DNA of 29,672 nucleotides from Coptodactyla brooksi (taxonomy: Eukaryota; Arthropoda; Insecta; Coleoptera; Scarabaeidae). Position numbers and translations under genes: made by a program. Shown here piece after piece: positions 11,163-20,470 of the stretch (positions are counted from its first letter, which is position 1; the number at the start of each line of letters is the position of its first letter). The stretch spans positions 1-29,672 of the forward strand of contig JAWQRM010000127.1 in assembly GCA_033557675.1 (NCBI GenBank), written 5' to 3'. The notes below the pieces were generated by a model. That model searched no databases, was not told where the DNA came from, and worked only from the letters and a program-made list of their open reading frames with translations.

Positions 11163-11355
11163 CTAACGAACGAATGGTAACAAATGAACTCCATACGAAG
11201 CTTTTTCGATGTCCAAGCTGACGAAGGCGGTTTCTTCGTTAGTGTTAAAGTTCTGGTTTATGTGATCAGTTAGCATTGCTAATTGAAGTGTGGTACTGTG
11301 ATTGGATTCTGAACCCAAATTATTCTTATCTAATGGTGTTGGTTTGTAGGTCAAA
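11163..11355 (-). pseudogene. Non-LTR reverse transcriptase fragment (Jockey-like)
   Basis: The minus-strand frame reads SNHSTTLQLAMLTDHI and then EETAFVSLDIEKA. This matches the start of the reverse transcriptase domain of Jockey-clade LINEs, where an FRxxHST block is followed by the domain A motif FLDIEKAFD with its first catalytic aspartate. After EKA the frame drifts and the rest of the palm is missing. Upstream (11360-11660, minus) another open frame exists but its residues did not fit a known LINE block with confidence. It is a short dead fragment. Confidence 0.65.
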
Positions 11356-11359
11356 TTTT

Positions 11360-11935
11360 TGGATCTTATTAAGCCTACGCTTACCGGGTTGTTTTTTAAC
11401 TTACGGGGGAGTTAATCTACCCGTATTCGTAGACTTTTCAAGTAGGAGGTACTGCTTTATAATTTTGACAAAAAGGAATTTTTCTGATAAATAGTTTTTG
11501 CGGTATAAAAATGCTTTGGTGTAAGTATTTACCGAAGGGGTCCAATAGACCCATATGGCTTTTACAGTATAATCGTACGTAAAGGGATTAGGTTTTATGC
11601 TTACTATTTGTTCGCTCATAAATTTGCGGTCTTCCCCGGAGTTGAACCCTCTTTTACGCAATTCCCTTAGTTTAGAAGAATGAGATAATCCCCTTATTAT
11701 GTGGAATTGGAGATTTTGTGGTCATTCGGTACTTATAGACTTGAACAATGCGTCAGAGTTTTCCGAGGAGGAGTGGTGACAAGTTCTCTCGTGGTGCAGA
11801 CAAGATATATGTGTTCGTTCGGTTGTGGTGTTCAATTTACTATTTCATTTTTACTTTCGAAACACAAGTTCTCCTCACGATTTTTGATTCATCTCCCGTA
11901 TATTGGAAGAAAGTTTTGTTAATTCATATTTGAAT
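11360..11935. other. Open but unrecognised stretch, slightly higher GC
   Basis: Both strands have frames of 60-86 codons here. The minus frame at 11401-11661 (reads MRKRGFNSGEDRKF) lies just upstream of the reverse transcriptase scrap and could be part of the same element, but no motif confirms it. A small GC-rich patch (GGCCGCGGGCG) follows at 11945-11955. Confidence 0.3.
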
Positions 11936-11955
11936 AGCTGAGAGGGCCGCGGGCG

Positions 11956-12299
11956 TGTAAATAGCCCTAATCCTTAATTTAAATCCAAAATTTTAGTAAT
12001 AAATTACACAGGCAAAAAAATATATTTGTAAAAACTTTTTATACCAATACATCTAAATCGTATGTATTTTTGGACGCTGAAACCGTATCTGGTACCAGTT
12101 TTTTTGTATCACCCACAGTTCTCTCGCAATATGACATCGATTATATTTCAAAATAGGAAAAAGTTGACACATATAAAAAATAAAAACTTTTAAACCGTAC
12201 TTTTATTTGATTAGGTTGCGATTTTTACTTACGATAACATATTTTACTTCAATGCGAATATTTTAAGTGCTTATATTTTTGTATTTCCTTTCCCTTTTC
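11956..12299. other. AT-rich stretch, no gene seen
   Basis: No open frame of note, no repeat arms and no recognised motif on either strand. Confidence 0.5.
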
Positions 12300-13010
12300 T
12301 CTGTGAAGTGTCTTGTATAGCTTTTTCTTCGATGTGGCGCATTTTGTTATTCTCTATGAAGTGACTAACAGTAATCACCCATCATGTTTCTACCGTTTCT
12401 CCATCTTGCCCAAGTTTTTAGGAAAAAAGTCAAGATAGTTGTGCAAAGAGTGGACTTTAAGGCTCATTAGACAACTCAGATTTTTGAACTTCTATATCAT
12501 ATTAGCTACGATAATTTCATAGTTATGGTCTTTCACATTGCCCAAACACTTAGTCACAACTTTCATAAAAATTTCTACAAAAACACCTTCTTTCAGTTTG
12601 GCTTCTAATAAATGATGATATCTTTTACACAAATATTTAAAACATTTACATCTTTAGGCAAGGCTTTTGCAACTTGTTTCATTAAGCCTAACTTGATGTG
12701 TAGTGGTGGTAGAAGAATATTTTTTTGGTCTACTAAAGTTGTATGCAAAATGTTCTTCTTGCCCGTTGTTAAAGTTTTTCTTATGGGCCATTGTTTTTGT
12801 GACCAATGTTGATCCCTTGCTCTGCTGTCTCACTGACATATAAAACATAGAAACTTTGTAAATCTCTTTTGTTGACCAACGACCATGGAGACAACTTTTA
12901 AATCTCCACATAGCATCCAATCGTGAACTGGATAGTTAATTTTCTGTAAAATCATGTTAAGATTTTCGTAAGTTTCCTTCATATGGACTAAATGTGCAAC
13001 AGGCAGTTAA
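12300..13010 (-). pseudogene. Decayed copy of a multicopy arthropod protein of unknown function
   Basis: On the minus strand the frame reads HMKETYENLNMILQKINYPV, then CGDLKVVSMVVGQQ, CFICQ followed by an in-frame TGA (probably an old tryptophan TGG), DSRARDQHW, NILLPPLHIKLGLMKQ, and much further on RNMMGDYC with nearby HRRKSYTRHF. I recall this order of blocks (WxxCGDLKV, TKxxCFxCxWDSR, LLPPLHIKLGLMKQ, NxMGDYCW, RRKSYxRHF) from a large family of uncharacterised proteins, often multicopy, in arthropod genomes. Its function is unknown and it may belong to a mobile element. Here the first 240 bases hold one stop; the second half has several stops and probable deletions. Confidence 0.6.
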
Positions 13011-13069
13011 GTATAAATATTTCCGTCGTTATTCGTACCTGTCATTTTTTACCAAAAATGTATAATAAC

Positions 13070-13235
13070 GCCCAAATGGTACGATTTAGAACTGATGTAT
13101 AATAATTAATGTATAGTATAATTAAAGTAGCCCTCAATTCTTGTAAGAACTTCAAAAATATCGTAATATACAGGGTGTTCCATTTAAAAATCTGAAGTTG
13201 GATAGTTTTTAGAATAAACCCAACATCCTGTATAT
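13070..13235 (-). repeat. Small dispersed repeat R, copy 1
   Basis: The reverse complement shares GGTTTATTCTAAAAACTATC, CCAACTTCAGATTTTTAAAT and CACCATTTGGGCGTTATT-like blocks with 16289-16430 in the opposite orientation. Confidence 0.75.
13166..13235. mobile_element. 70-bp mini-element with CAGGGTGTT ends
   Basis: ATATACAGGGTGTT (13166-13179) and AACATCCTGTATAT (13222-13235) are 14-bp inverted repeats with one mismatch. They enclose about 42 bp that also occur in the repeat at 16289-16332. Ends of the form TATACAGGGTGTTCC are widespread in arthropod genomes. No coding capacity. Confidence 0.6.
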
Positions 13236-13239
13236 TCGA

Positions 13240-14530
13240 AAATAGATTCAAATTGTGAACAGTTCGATGTCATGCAACCTTTATTTGAAATATTTTTTTC
13301 TAAAGAAATTAATACCCGAGATTAAGAATCCTTTTGTCCCATAGGACTGTATTTTTGTCAATTATGCATATAATTCCAGAACTCTTGATTTCAAGCACGT
13401 ACTATCCTTATAGTTTCTTACTCATAATTTTATGTAGATTACAAAAATATATCTTGATACAGAAAGCAACAAAAAATAAAAAAAAAATTAAGTACCTACC
13501 TCAACCATATGTGCAATTTTTCCGAAATCCTTATTGTGCCGAAATTTTATAATTATTAGCTTGTATGTAAAGTATTATTTTAATTAGTCTAACGTTGCAG
13601 TAGCCTAATTCGTCAAGATCCTTCAAAATTTCGACATCGATTTTTTTGCGAATGCAATACTTTCGCTTAAGAGAAAGTAAAAATTGAGGCGATTTTAACA
13701 AACTTGTCTATCACTTAAAATATTTATACCATATTTGATGACTGGTATTGCAATTAATAGCATATACGATGTCAGATTGCAACAGAATCAACCATAATCT
13801 GTTAATTGAAAAACGCCACATTGTTGTTAATAATAATTATCCTCAATATTTGTTTGCATAGATTACTTTAAAATTCCTAGAATTTTCACTTTAGAACTTA
13901 TCAGTAACTAGTCTTCTTTGTTACACATGAACAACCATGTGTAACGAAGATTTACCCAAAAAGCATATAACAAACTTTCTACAAATAGTATCTGATTTAA
14001 AATTAAATAGGAAAGACTTAACACAAAGAACCTCGTCATGAATATTGAATCTACACTAAACGTATTAAAATGACAGTGTGGAGAGTTGTTAAGATCTAAA
14101 TAATACTATGGCGCTATAACGTATAAGTTCACGAATAGATGTAACCTATTTACTTATTAATTACTTTTGAAAGTATTGGACACAATTCACACCACCGTAC
14201 TACGTCTCGCATTATGAGCTTGTATAATAGAGTTCCTCTATCATCCGTTAACCTATCACTCCCCCATTTATTACACCTCACATTTGAATATTCACCTCCT
14301 TAGATAATAAAAGCGGAGAAAACGTAGGAAATGATAACTCTTATCCATACTATCAATATGTATAAGAAATGTTCATATTGATAATATACAGACTGATATT
14401 TTTAGAACTAAAAGTTTCACAACCTGAATAAAACGTGTTACAAATATAGATAGAATATTACTTTCTTAGCAAATGACTGAGGGTTGATGGAATCCAGCAA
14501 TGAAGAATAAGATATTATCAAAAATGGAAC
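13240..14530. other. AT-rich stretch, no gene seen
   Basis: No supportable coding region. A small hairpin lies near 13915-13948, where CTTTGTTACACATG pairs with CATGTGTAACGAAG apart from one mismatch. ORFs here are short and low in complexity. Confidence 0.5.
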
Positions 14531-14537
14531 ATCACAC

Positions 14538-15062
14538 ATCAGCAATCTAATGTGGTTCTACATTAGCTCAAGTTCTAAAAAGAGACCATTTTTGAAATAA
14601 CTAACATCAATTTAGATTATGGTTGTATCAATTTTAGAGCTGATACGAAGACCTTAATAATACAACTTCATGTATATAATAATTTGTTGTTCAGTATTTC
14701 TATGAGAATTTATGTCAATAATTCATCTGATTCACTATTTCTTTTCTTAATTTTCTTTCCGTTTGGTGTTGTCTTATTTTTAACATTTCATCAAACATTG
14801 ATTCATGGTTTCTTCTGTGTGTGTGTGTTTATGTTTACGTATTTGTTCGGGTTTCGAATGGAAAATCCAAGACAATAATTTCTTGAAGAAAGTCTGTCAT
14901 TAAAATAGTCGTCGCATATTTAAATCAATTATTTTTTACCTAACAAAAAGTAATTAATTACTTCATTTTATCGCTTATTTCCTCATATGTTGAAATTTCC
15001 GATTTCAAAATATTGCCATCCTTTCGATAGCTGGATCTGATTCTTTCCTACAAGACTACTTT
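14538..15062 (-). repeat. Dispersed repeat D, copy 1 (reverse)
   Basis: The reverse complement of 14990-15062 matches 19553-19625 (CTTGTAGGAAAGAA, then GGCAATATTT). The reverse complement of 14538-14622 matches 19788-19895 (TCTAAATTGATGTTAGTT, TTTTTAGAACTTG, AACCACATTAGATT). Between the shared blocks the two copies differ, 370 bp here against about 160 bp there. The different middle includes a solitary AAGTAATTAATTACTT palindrome at 14948-14963 and a GTGTGTGTGT run near 14818. The minus-strand frame starting after CTTGTAG reads SSYRKDGNILKSEIS and stays open for about 29 codons, paralleling copy 2. Confidence 0.7.
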
Positions 15063-15069
15063 CATGTAA

Positions 15070-16280
15070 GACTAATTACACAATAGTTCGGTTAGTTTTA
15101 CCTTATAATAATATCTCGTGAGCAGGAAATATTTTAAAAAGTAAACAAAAATAAATTTCCGTCAATTTATCAATTAATTATGCTTAACTAATAAATAAAT
15201 CTATAATTGTTCGTAGTGTTTCTCTGATAAAGGTTTTTATCTCAATAACCTAAGTCGAGATTCCTGAATTAAATCTTAGCTTTCTAGCTTAAAACGTTCT
15301 GTAGCCAATTCTGTCAATTTATACAGTAAGATTTCTAATCATGATATGTCAATAAATTTCAACTCTGTATCCTACCCTAATGAAATTTTAAAGTTGAATA
15401 AGATCACTATTTAGATAACACCCCTTTCGTAATCGCCTTTTCTCTAAATTCAGCTTTACATAATGGGCACACATTGTACAATTATTACAAATAGTTTAAC
15501 TCAATTTACATATGTTAGTCGTGTAATGTGAAATTCAGTAACGTGACACATTTATGACATATGTCCAAATTAAATTTGTCGTCGGTCGATTAATTTCTGT
15601 GCAAAGACAAGTATACCTGGCATTAGGTCTCTCTATTAAAATCGCATGAACCTTTTGGAGAAAAGCCAACAGTATGATATTATGCATTTATCGCTTGCTG
15701 CATTACTGCGGCCTTACATAGTTTGATGTTAGTATATAATTTATACTTGTGCGTTCTCGAAAATTTTCAGTTTACAATGTAGTGTTGGATATTAATGTGT
15801 TTTATAACTCAATCAGTTTCCATATTTTTCTCTTTCTTTCTCTTACCGATATCACGCTATGCTACTTTTAGTGGTTGGTCTTTCCATCCGTCCATCTGTG
15901 GTATACCTAGTTATTGCCATATTAGACTAAGCAAAACAATATTTTACATATGAGCTAATTATTATGTAATCTGGTAACAATAAGGGTTTCGTAAAAATTG
16001 TATACATGATTACTTAACCTAAAACTTTTTTGATTTTCTTCAACATTTTCTAACAAAATATATTTTTGGAATCTACATGAAATTCTGAGTAAAAACTACA
16101 AGGTAGTACATGCTTAAAATCAACGGTTCTCGAGTTACAAGCATTACTGGAAAACATACAGTCCTAAAGGGTAAGGGGGTATTTCTTTCTTAAACTCAGT
16201 TATTGTTCTGTTAAAAAAAGTGTTTCAAATAAAAGCTGCATGACATATCTTCTTTATTTGAAGCTATTTTCGTCTATACT
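15070..16280. other. AT-rich stretch, no gene seen
   Basis: No open frame or terminal repeat could be supported. A pyrimidine-rich run (CTCTTTCTTTCTCTTACC near 15832) is the only compositional feature. Confidence 0.5.
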
Positions 16281-16288
16281 GCGTGTTA

Positions 16289-16430
16289 GGTTTATTCTAA
16301 ACACTACCCAACTTCAGATTTTTAAATGGAACTTCAAAAAGCAAAGTCAACGTTTGAAGGCCTCATAAGATTTAAGCGCCACTTCAATCTTTATACATTA
16401 GCTCCAAGTCGCACCATTTGGGCGTTATTA
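16289..16430 (+). repeat. Small dispersed repeat R, copy 2
   Basis: Inverted relative of 13070-13235, sharing GGTTTATTCTAAACACTACC, CAACTTCAGATTTTTAAATG and GCACCATTTGGGCGTTATTA. The outer CAGGGTGTT-type ends are decayed (CTGCGTGTTAGG). It sits directly before the tRNA-derived tandem repeat. Confidence 0.75.
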
Positions 16431-16459
16431 CGTCAGCTGTGCCTGCAAAATATTTCTGA

Positions 16460-16870
16460 AACTGTTATTGTTGTACACATGAAATTGATGTTAATCCTTG
16501 GACTTTTCGTCCATATGTGAATATTAAGTAATTAATTACTTTAGTTGACAAAGAGAAAAAATAAACCGCTGAGCAGGATTTGAACCTGCGACCTTTGGTT
16601 TCACACCAAACGCTCTTACCACTGAGTTATGCCGGGGTCCTCCTACTCCTTAGAAAATCCTCCTCTTGATTTATCTGTCTGTAACCCGAACGGCTATATT
16701 CCACCGCCTGTACCCGCTAAGCGAGTTTTAATGCATCACATTTCCTAATATGGTATGAACTGTGGGGTATAAAGGTGTTATGCACATGAAGTTGATGTTA
16801 ATCCTTCGACTTTTCGTCAATATGTGAATATTAAGTAATTAATTACTTCAATCGACCACGAGAGAAATAG
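16460..16870 (-). repeat. tRNA-derived tandem repeat, copy pair 2
   Basis: A block reading CACATGAAATTGATGTTAAT, then CTTTTCGTC, ATATGTGAATATT and AAGTAATTAATTACTT occurs at about 16476-16541 and again at about 16783-16848, a period of 307 bp. Between the two blocks lies a tRNA-like head on the minus strand. The same unit occurs at 7857-8150. The unit is therefore a tandem array of at least one and a half copies, with the palindrome at each boundary. Confidence 0.75.
16566..16637 (-). ncRNA. tRNA-like (tRNA-derived) sequence
   Basis: The minus strand shows an A box-like TAACTCAGTGGTAAGAGC, an anticodon-arm pair TTTGG and CCAAA around TGTGAAA, and a clear T arm with B box GGTTCAAATCC. The base before the anticodon is G instead of the nearly universal T, and the acceptor strands do not pair (CCCGGCA against TCAGCGG). 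It is therefore a tRNA-derived promoter head rather than a working tRNA gene. Confidence 0.65.
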
Positions 16871-17595
16871 ATCTGTTTTCCACTAGCGGGATATCGAGAA
16901 CGGGAGCGAGGTATCAGTCAGAAACATAAAAGTTTATATAAACGAAAGAAAAGAAATGTATATAAACATATCGAAAATCACTTAAACGTACTAAATAACT
17001 TTGAAGTACATTTGTAATGGCTAAATAACAAAACGGAAAGATAATTCAATACATATAAACTAAAGTAATATGCAGTATGCGAAAAGTTTGTTTATAATGT
17101 ACGATTTATCGGTAATTAAATCATTCCACACCGCGCTAATATGAAAATCAAACTCAAAATTCGTACTATAGGATTATGCGGAATACTCGATAACGTGTAT
17201 ATAACGTCTATAGTATGAATTTTGTGTTCACATTAGCGCGATGTTTCCATTATACCTATAGTATTTATGTTATCGGGTGTCTATTGTAAGTACAAAGTAT
17301 CCCAGAAGTCTTTTTGATATGATACAATTTTTTGGAAATGTGTCGATGTGGAGAATCTGACGAAGAGAAAATATAATCTCGAATTGTTACCTTAAACAAA
17401 GTAGTTTTACATGACTTAAATAGTTCTGTTGGTTCTTGTCCTGTCATATTAACTCAGAAATGTGTTTATTTAAGATGTCTACATTAAAAAATACTTAAAA
17501 ATATCAAATCAAATTGATACGTTAATTGTTCTTAAATAATAATAACATACTAAGTATAGTATGAATATAATATAATAGTAATATAATGGAGTAGT
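16871..17595. other. AT-rich stretch with an inverted repeat, no gene seen
   Basis: No gene is supported. An inverted repeat at about 17132-17243 is listed separately. Confidence 0.5.
17132..17243. repeat. Inverted repeat, possible MITE
   Basis: CGCGCTAATATGAAAATC and AAAATTCGTACTATAG on the left (to about 17174) pair with CTATAGTATGAATTTT and TCACATTAGCGCG on the right (from about 17207), with a small length difference and about 32 bp between the arms. The ends are CG-rich against an AT-rich background. No coding sequence. Confidence 0.55.
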
Positions 17596-17601
17596 AAAAA
17601 T

Positions 17602-17631
17602 GAAATAAAAGCATATAAATGCTTTTATTTC
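17602..17631. repeat. Perfect 13-bp hairpin
   Basis: GAAATAAAAGCAT and ATGCTTTTATTTC flank a 4-base loop (ATAA). CTTTTATT-type repeats continue to about 17675. It may be simple-sequence in origin. Confidence 0.6.
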
Positions 17632-17832
17632 GCTTTATTTTGCTTTTATTATACTTTTATAAAAGCAGGGAACATCATTTATTTGCAATTAATTTTAAGG
17701 TTAACTGAAATACCTTTTAATTAGTTCAATGACTCAATTATCTATATTTTAATTACTTGTTTTGTTGCCGTGTGTATTTTATTTCAATACTAAACAATAA
17801 GATGTGTAGTTGTACAGATACTTTTCCATATA

Positions 17833-18349
17833 CAGTTGCGGAAAAAAGATTAGCCCACCTTGTTCTGAAAATTTTCAGCTGGCGATGTTCGAAAATGGAA
17901 CCATCCTGTACCTCTATATTGTTGCCATTTTGTAGCATTTTTTATGTTGACTTCTACGGCATATTTCATTTCCCGCTAAAGTTTTGTTGAATAGTGCTTT
18001 TGATTTATTTTACGGAATACTCCCATTTTGGGGGCGGGAAAAAATTAGGCCACTTCATAAAACGTTCTTTTATTGATAAAATATTCAAAAAGATATTAAA
18101 CAAAACAACTTGGGAACCCTTTTGAACCAATCACAGCTCGTCAACGCGCTGGCATGGAGTCCACATAGCGCATGATCATATCCAATGGAATTTTTGACCA
18201 TTCATCACTTATTGTACGGGAGGTACGTATGGGATTTAAACCTGGGCTTTGGTGAGGCCATAAAATGACAGTTATTCTGTCGTCCTTCATCCACGCCTTC
18301 GTTGCCTTTGTCGTATATTTCAGATGATTATGGTGTATAAAGAGTCAAT
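17833..18349 (-). pseudogene. Tc1-like element, 3' half with C-terminal transposase, inactive
   Basis: The minus strand reads TTKATKAWMKDDRITV, then SPGLNPI, DEWSKIPLDMIMRYVDSMPA, a TGA in place of an arginine codon, and RAVIGSKGFPS with the stop at 18096-18098. This is the Tc1 transposase C-terminus. The DNDPKHT block reads HNHLKYT, so the second catalytic aspartate is lost, and the third acidic residue in the SPDLNPIEH block is G. The segment after LNPI is deleted. The outer end at 17833 (CAGTTGCGGAAAAAAGATTA) follows a TA, and a second similar site lies at 18032-18053, like the two binding sites of an IR/DR-type terminal repeat. The N-terminal half is absent. Confidence 0.7.
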
Positions 18350-18631
18350 TAGCAGCGAGCTTGTCAGTGGCCTGTGGAAGCATGGTCGACTTCATCATTT
18401 CAACAAGGAAGCAGAAAAGCAAAACTTCCCGCAAATGCTGTTTATTTGTCACAAAACTCGACATCTTCGTTGTTAGAAAAAATATGTTTGCGTTGCGATA
18501 TCTGTTGGTATTACGACTGGTTATTGTTAATAGATATCCAAGCTATTAAAAAAACACAACTTCAGCTATGTGTGTCGACTACATGTGACGTTAGCGCCAT
18601 CCATGTGCCGGAAACTTAGTTGCGCACCTAG
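18350..18631 (-). pseudogene. Mariner (mauritiana-type) 5' end with transposase N-terminus
   Basis: On the minus strand a terminal repeat CTAGGTGCGCAACTAAGTTT begins at 18631, next to a TA at 18632-18633. After a leader, an ATG at 18464 starts MSSFVTNKQHLREVLLFCF, which is the N-terminus of Mos1-like mariner transposases. The frame decays after about 22 residues and stops after 39. The sequence then runs straight into the Tc1 C-terminal half, and the mariner 3' end is not present nearby. Confidence 0.7.
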
Positions 18632-19550
18632 TATATATAATGTTATCAAGCACTACTTCTAGTTTTCTTGCAAAATCACCTGCTTTCTATCATTCCATCA
18701 TATTAGTGTGATGAACTGTAAGGAGCATCTCTTTTATTCTGCTAATTCAATAATATTACTTTATTATTACATTTTTCATTATTTTTAGTGAAGTCTGAAA
18801 TAATGGTATTATTTTTATGTCTGAAATAATACCAAGTCACTGTTGTCGTATTGTACCAACAATATCTGTGTTATAGATAGATATTTTGTTTGCGAATGCT
18901 ATTGGAGAAATACATTTGAAGAGTTGGTTTTCTGACAATGTCTTAGTTGTAATACCAATATCCTTCATAAAATATTCAGCAGTTTTACTGGGAATATAAA
19001 GTAGACATACCATTAAAATGACATTTTTATTGCACCTTACAAACATTTATTTTTATTTTACACGACGAGTATGTTATATATACTCATATATTAATTGGTA
19101 GTCTCCGATCAAATTATTATTAATTGTAAGCAAAGGCTGGCATTAATATCATTTTGTTTCACAATATCGGCGTCAAATTTCCCTTATTATAATGGACAAA
19201 CGTGCATAACAACCTATTACTTGTTTTATATATACTTCTTGGTGAATCCTTTACACTCGGATTTCTTAAAACAGTTCCGATAAAATTCTAAGAAGTTGGC
19301 AACGATATTTTCAAAATGTGTACAACATTTATCCTTAAACCGTATTCTTAGGGTCGATTTTTTATTCCGAAATTATAAATTATTTTTTCATTATCTGGAC
19401 CAATTTTTAAATAAAGAGCTTCACATCGAATGTAAATAATCACATCGAATTTGATTATAAAGTTGTTTTTCATATTTAGCGCCGCACATTAAAAAATATG
19501 AGTTAAAAACAAACAAATTTTAATTACTGAACTAAAATAACATACACAAA
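18632..19550. other. AT-rich stretch, no gene supported
   Basis: A minus-strand frame at 18837-19046 begins with ATG and a hydrophobic stretch (VILMVCLLYI), but no family pattern or splice context was found. The remainder is without features. Confidence 0.4.
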
Positions 19551-19552
19551 AA

Positions 19553-19895
19553 TAATCTTGTAGGAAAGAACCAGATTCAGTTATCAAAAGGACGGCAATA
19601 TTTATAAATTGGACATTTCAAAATATGAAAATGGAAATTACGAATCAATATTTGATGAAATACTAAAAATAAGAGAACATCAAACGATAGAAGATATTAG
19701 AAAAAGAACAGCCAATCAGATAAATTATTGATATAAATTACTATATATATTCTTAAGTTTTCCCTATCGGCTCTTTACATGATAAATCATACTCTAAATT
19801 GATGTTAGTTCTTTAAAAAATAGCTTTTTTAGAACTTGTACTAATATAGATTTTTCGCCCCCTTTACATTAAATTTTATAAACCACATTAGATTA
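19553..19895 (+). repeat. Dispersed repeat D, copy 2 (forward)
   Basis: Inverted partner of 14538-15062, with shared blocks at both ends and a different middle. The 5' block includes the start of a 55-codon open segment, listed separately. Confidence 0.7.
19564..19731 (+). other. 55-codon open segment after an acceptor-like site (unknown product)
   Basis: After CTTGTAG at 19557-19563, a reading frame stays open for 55 codons and ends in TGA at 19729-19731. It is lysine- and glutamate-rich, reading SYQKDGNIYKLDIS, then NYESIFDEILKIR and RKRTANQINY. The inverted copy near 15055 keeps the same frame and the motif SYRKDGNI for about 29 codons, again after CTTGTAG. It could be the last exon of a duplicated gene or the tail of a mobile-element protein. 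I do not recognise it. Confidence 0.3.
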
Positions 19896-20239
19896 TTTAT
19901 TTAGCGGATTTTATTGCGAGTTATCCGCTAAGAAGGTAATACACCATACAATATCTATATTTGTAACACATACAACGTTTTATGCAGGTTGTAAAATTTT
20001 CATTTGTGGATTGAGAAATCACCCAGTGCGACTGGGCGCCATACACAGTTATTGAAGTTAAAAAGAAATGGAATTGCGTGAGCCAAGATTCGCTCAGTGG
20101 ACGACAGATCAGAGGATGTTCATTAGCAGACTACTTATACTTTCGAGAATGCAAGAAGTAAGGTGAAGAAGTACTGCAAGAAAATATTTCTATATCCTCT
20201 ATATCCTTCTATTATATAAAAAATAACGGAAAATTAAGT
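19896..20239. other. No gene seen
   Basis: AT-rich. A 6-bp stem CCCAGT/ACTGGG with a 3-base loop lies near 20022-20036. This may be decayed piggyBac sequence upstream of the next feature, but nothing confirms that. Confidence 0.35.
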
Positions 20240-20470
20240 CGATTGAATTTTGGTTGTATGCGGTGAATACGTTATTCAGAAATATGCAATTCAACGAACA
20301 CAAATTTCGAAAGCAGGTCGACCAACTATGATGTCAATTTCAAAACTTACATCTTTCATCTTTAAACGTTTTCTCAATTTTATACCAGCTACACAATCAC
20401 AAGCAAATACACTTCGAAGACGTACCATCTGCTAAAAAAAGGAATTCGTCAGGAGTTGGTAAATTTTTCA
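20240..20470 (+). pseudogene. piggyBac transposase C-terminus, fragment 1
   Basis: The frame reads VIQKYAIQRTQISKAGRPT and then NFIPATQSQANTLRRRTIC. This is the linker before the C-terminal zinc-binding domain of piggyBac-family transposases, where an RLTxRHFP block is followed by IPPTxxKxNPxRRCxxC. The first Cys of the finger is present; after it a stop follows and the finger is not readable. It parallels the fragment at 25160-25455. Confidence 0.6.

Noticed and set aside
11701..11933. Two overlapping plus-strand ORFs
   Set aside because: Both are short, overlap in different frames, and neither shows a family pattern; the better-supported coding remnants nearby lie on the minus strand.
14684..14878. 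Hydrophobic 64-codon ORF
   Set aside because: The frame is driven by T-rich sequence and a GTGTGTGT run inside repeat D; no start context or homology pattern.
16566..16637. Functional tRNA gene
   Set aside because: The acceptor strands do not pair, the base before the anticodon is not T, and the sequence belongs to a dispersed tandem repeat with a second, more decayed copy at 7861-7930.
18837..19046. 69-codon minus-strand ORF with an ATG and signal-peptide-like start
   Set aside because: The hydrophobic stretch is short, there is no cleavage site pattern or recognised family, and T-rich DNA yields such frames by chance. Not excluded, but not supported.
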